Shown here: piece by piece, positions 5,562 through 6,009 of the stretch
Layout: each line of letters begins with the position of its first letter
How positions within the stretch are numbered: the stretch's first letter is position 1
Assembly: GCA_955652795.1 (NCBI GenBank)
Contig: CATPBQ010000198.1
Coordinates: forward strand, 1-6,009
DNA length: 6,009 nt
From: an uncultured Steroidobacteraceae bacterium
Lineage (GTDB): Bacteria; Pseudomonadota; Gammaproteobacteria; Steroidobacterales; Steroidobacteraceae
Reading direction: 5' to 3'
The notes under the pieces: model-generated
Told to the model about the DNA's origin: nothing
Databases searched by the model: none
What the model saw: the letters and a program-made list of their open reading frames with translations, nothing else
Made by a program: the position numbers and the translations under genes

Positions 5562-6009
5562 TGGCGTCCGGGGGACACACAACAGTCATCCAGAGAGTCC
5601 TGGAGGGACGGGCGGGTAAGCCCGCGACGAGCGAGGAGGGGACTACGGCGACTGTCGCGGTCTTGGTGCGTGTGCTGCCGCCGCCGAAAGCGCTCCTGGT
5701 CTTTCAGGATGCGCCGCTGCGCCAGCACATGCAGCGGCGCATCACGCCCGATGTGCTGGAATGCGAGGCGGTCGCCGACGACGAGGAAGCCCTGCGCCGG
5801 TTTGGCGCCGAGTTTCGCCCGGTGGTGCTCACCGACAGCCCGGAGCTGATACGCAAACTGCGGGCGCATCCCGGCGCACGGACGCCGTTCATCGTCTACG
5901 TGGCCGAGGTCGATGACGCCGAGGAGCGGGAGGCGGGAATCCTCGCCGGGGCCGACGAATGCGTCGGGCGGCGGGTCAGCGACGTCGAGCTGGACGCGCG
6001 CATCCGCGC
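5561..6009 (+). CDS. degenerate response-regulator receiver domain protein (C-terminus beyond right edge)
   Basis: 149 codons are visible from ATG 5561, open to the window end. Residues 1-42 are a low-complexity, non-conserved lead. From 43 a receiver (CheY-like) fold can be traced: strand 1 KALLVFQD (43-50), helix 1, a second acidic helix with EEALRRF, strand 3 PVVLTD with the phospho-acceptor position at Asp92, strand 4 TPFIVYVAE (108-116), then GADECVGRRV (130-139). Several key positions deviate: the strand-1 acidic pair is Gln-Asp, the switch Thr/Ser position reads Val114, and the conserved Lys-Pro reads Arg137-Arg138. Phosphorylation in the normal way is doubtful. Similar degenerate receivers often sit in front of GGDEF or other output domains, so a signalling protein such as a diguanylate cyclase is possible, but the output domain is not in the window. 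It was found by reading the frame directly, because no stop codon falls inside the window. Confidence 0.75.
   Translation, partial: MASGGHTTVIQRVLEGRAGKPATSEEGTTATVAVLVRVLPPPKALLVFQDAPLRQHMQRRITPDVLECEAVADDEEALRRFGAEFRPVVLTDSPELIRKLRAHPGARTPFIVYVAEVDDAEEREAGILAGADECVGRRVSDVELDARIR

Overview
The window is GC-rich throughout (roughly two thirds or more G+C by eye). Its proteins look like those of a high-GC Gram-negative bacterium, probably a proteobacterium. Exported c-type cytochromes, a periplasmic quinoprotein and a Tat-like signal point the same way. No rRNA, tRNA, CRISPR array, transposase or integrase was seen, and the exact taxon cannot be read from the sequence.

Left part (1-2475, minus strand): a compact, probably co-transcribed operon for a tryptophan tryptophylquinone (TTQ) amine dehydrogenase. 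In transcription order it holds the large beta-propeller subunit (aauB-like, 2475-1324), the small TTQ-bearing subunit (aauA-like, 1307-792), a class I cytochrome c (795-274) and a second cytochrome c that runs off the left edge (268-1). Gaps are 16 nt, a 4-nt overlap and 5 nt. The small subunit resembles aromatic amine (aralkylamine) dehydrogenase more than methylamine dehydrogenase and keeps both TTQ tryptophans and the catalytic aspartate. The inferred pathway is periplasmic: an amine is oxidised to an aldehyde plus ammonia, and electrons pass from TTQ to one or both cytochromes. The two maturation genes (mauE/mauD type) normally found between the large and small subunit genes are not there.

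Middle (2476-4240): a 232-bp divergent intergenic region carries a plausible sigma-70 promoter and an AT-rich palindromic patch. It leads rightward into a FAD-dependent amine/amino-acid oxidase-like gene (2708-4006). Converging on that gene, 12 bp away, is a 73-residue exported or membrane-anchored protein of unknown function with a strong ribosome binding site (4240-4019, minus).

Right part (4241-6009, plus strand): an APH-fold phosphotransferase of the ACAD10/ACAD11/LvaA type (4369-5439), a stem-loop just after its stop, then the start of a protein with a degenerate response-regulator receiver domain (from 5561), cut by the right edge. These two have no evident mechanistic link to the amine dehydrogenase.

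The main point of interest is the minimal B-A-cytochrome-cytochrome arrangement of a TTQ dehydrogenase with a separately transcribed flavin oxidase across a possible control region.
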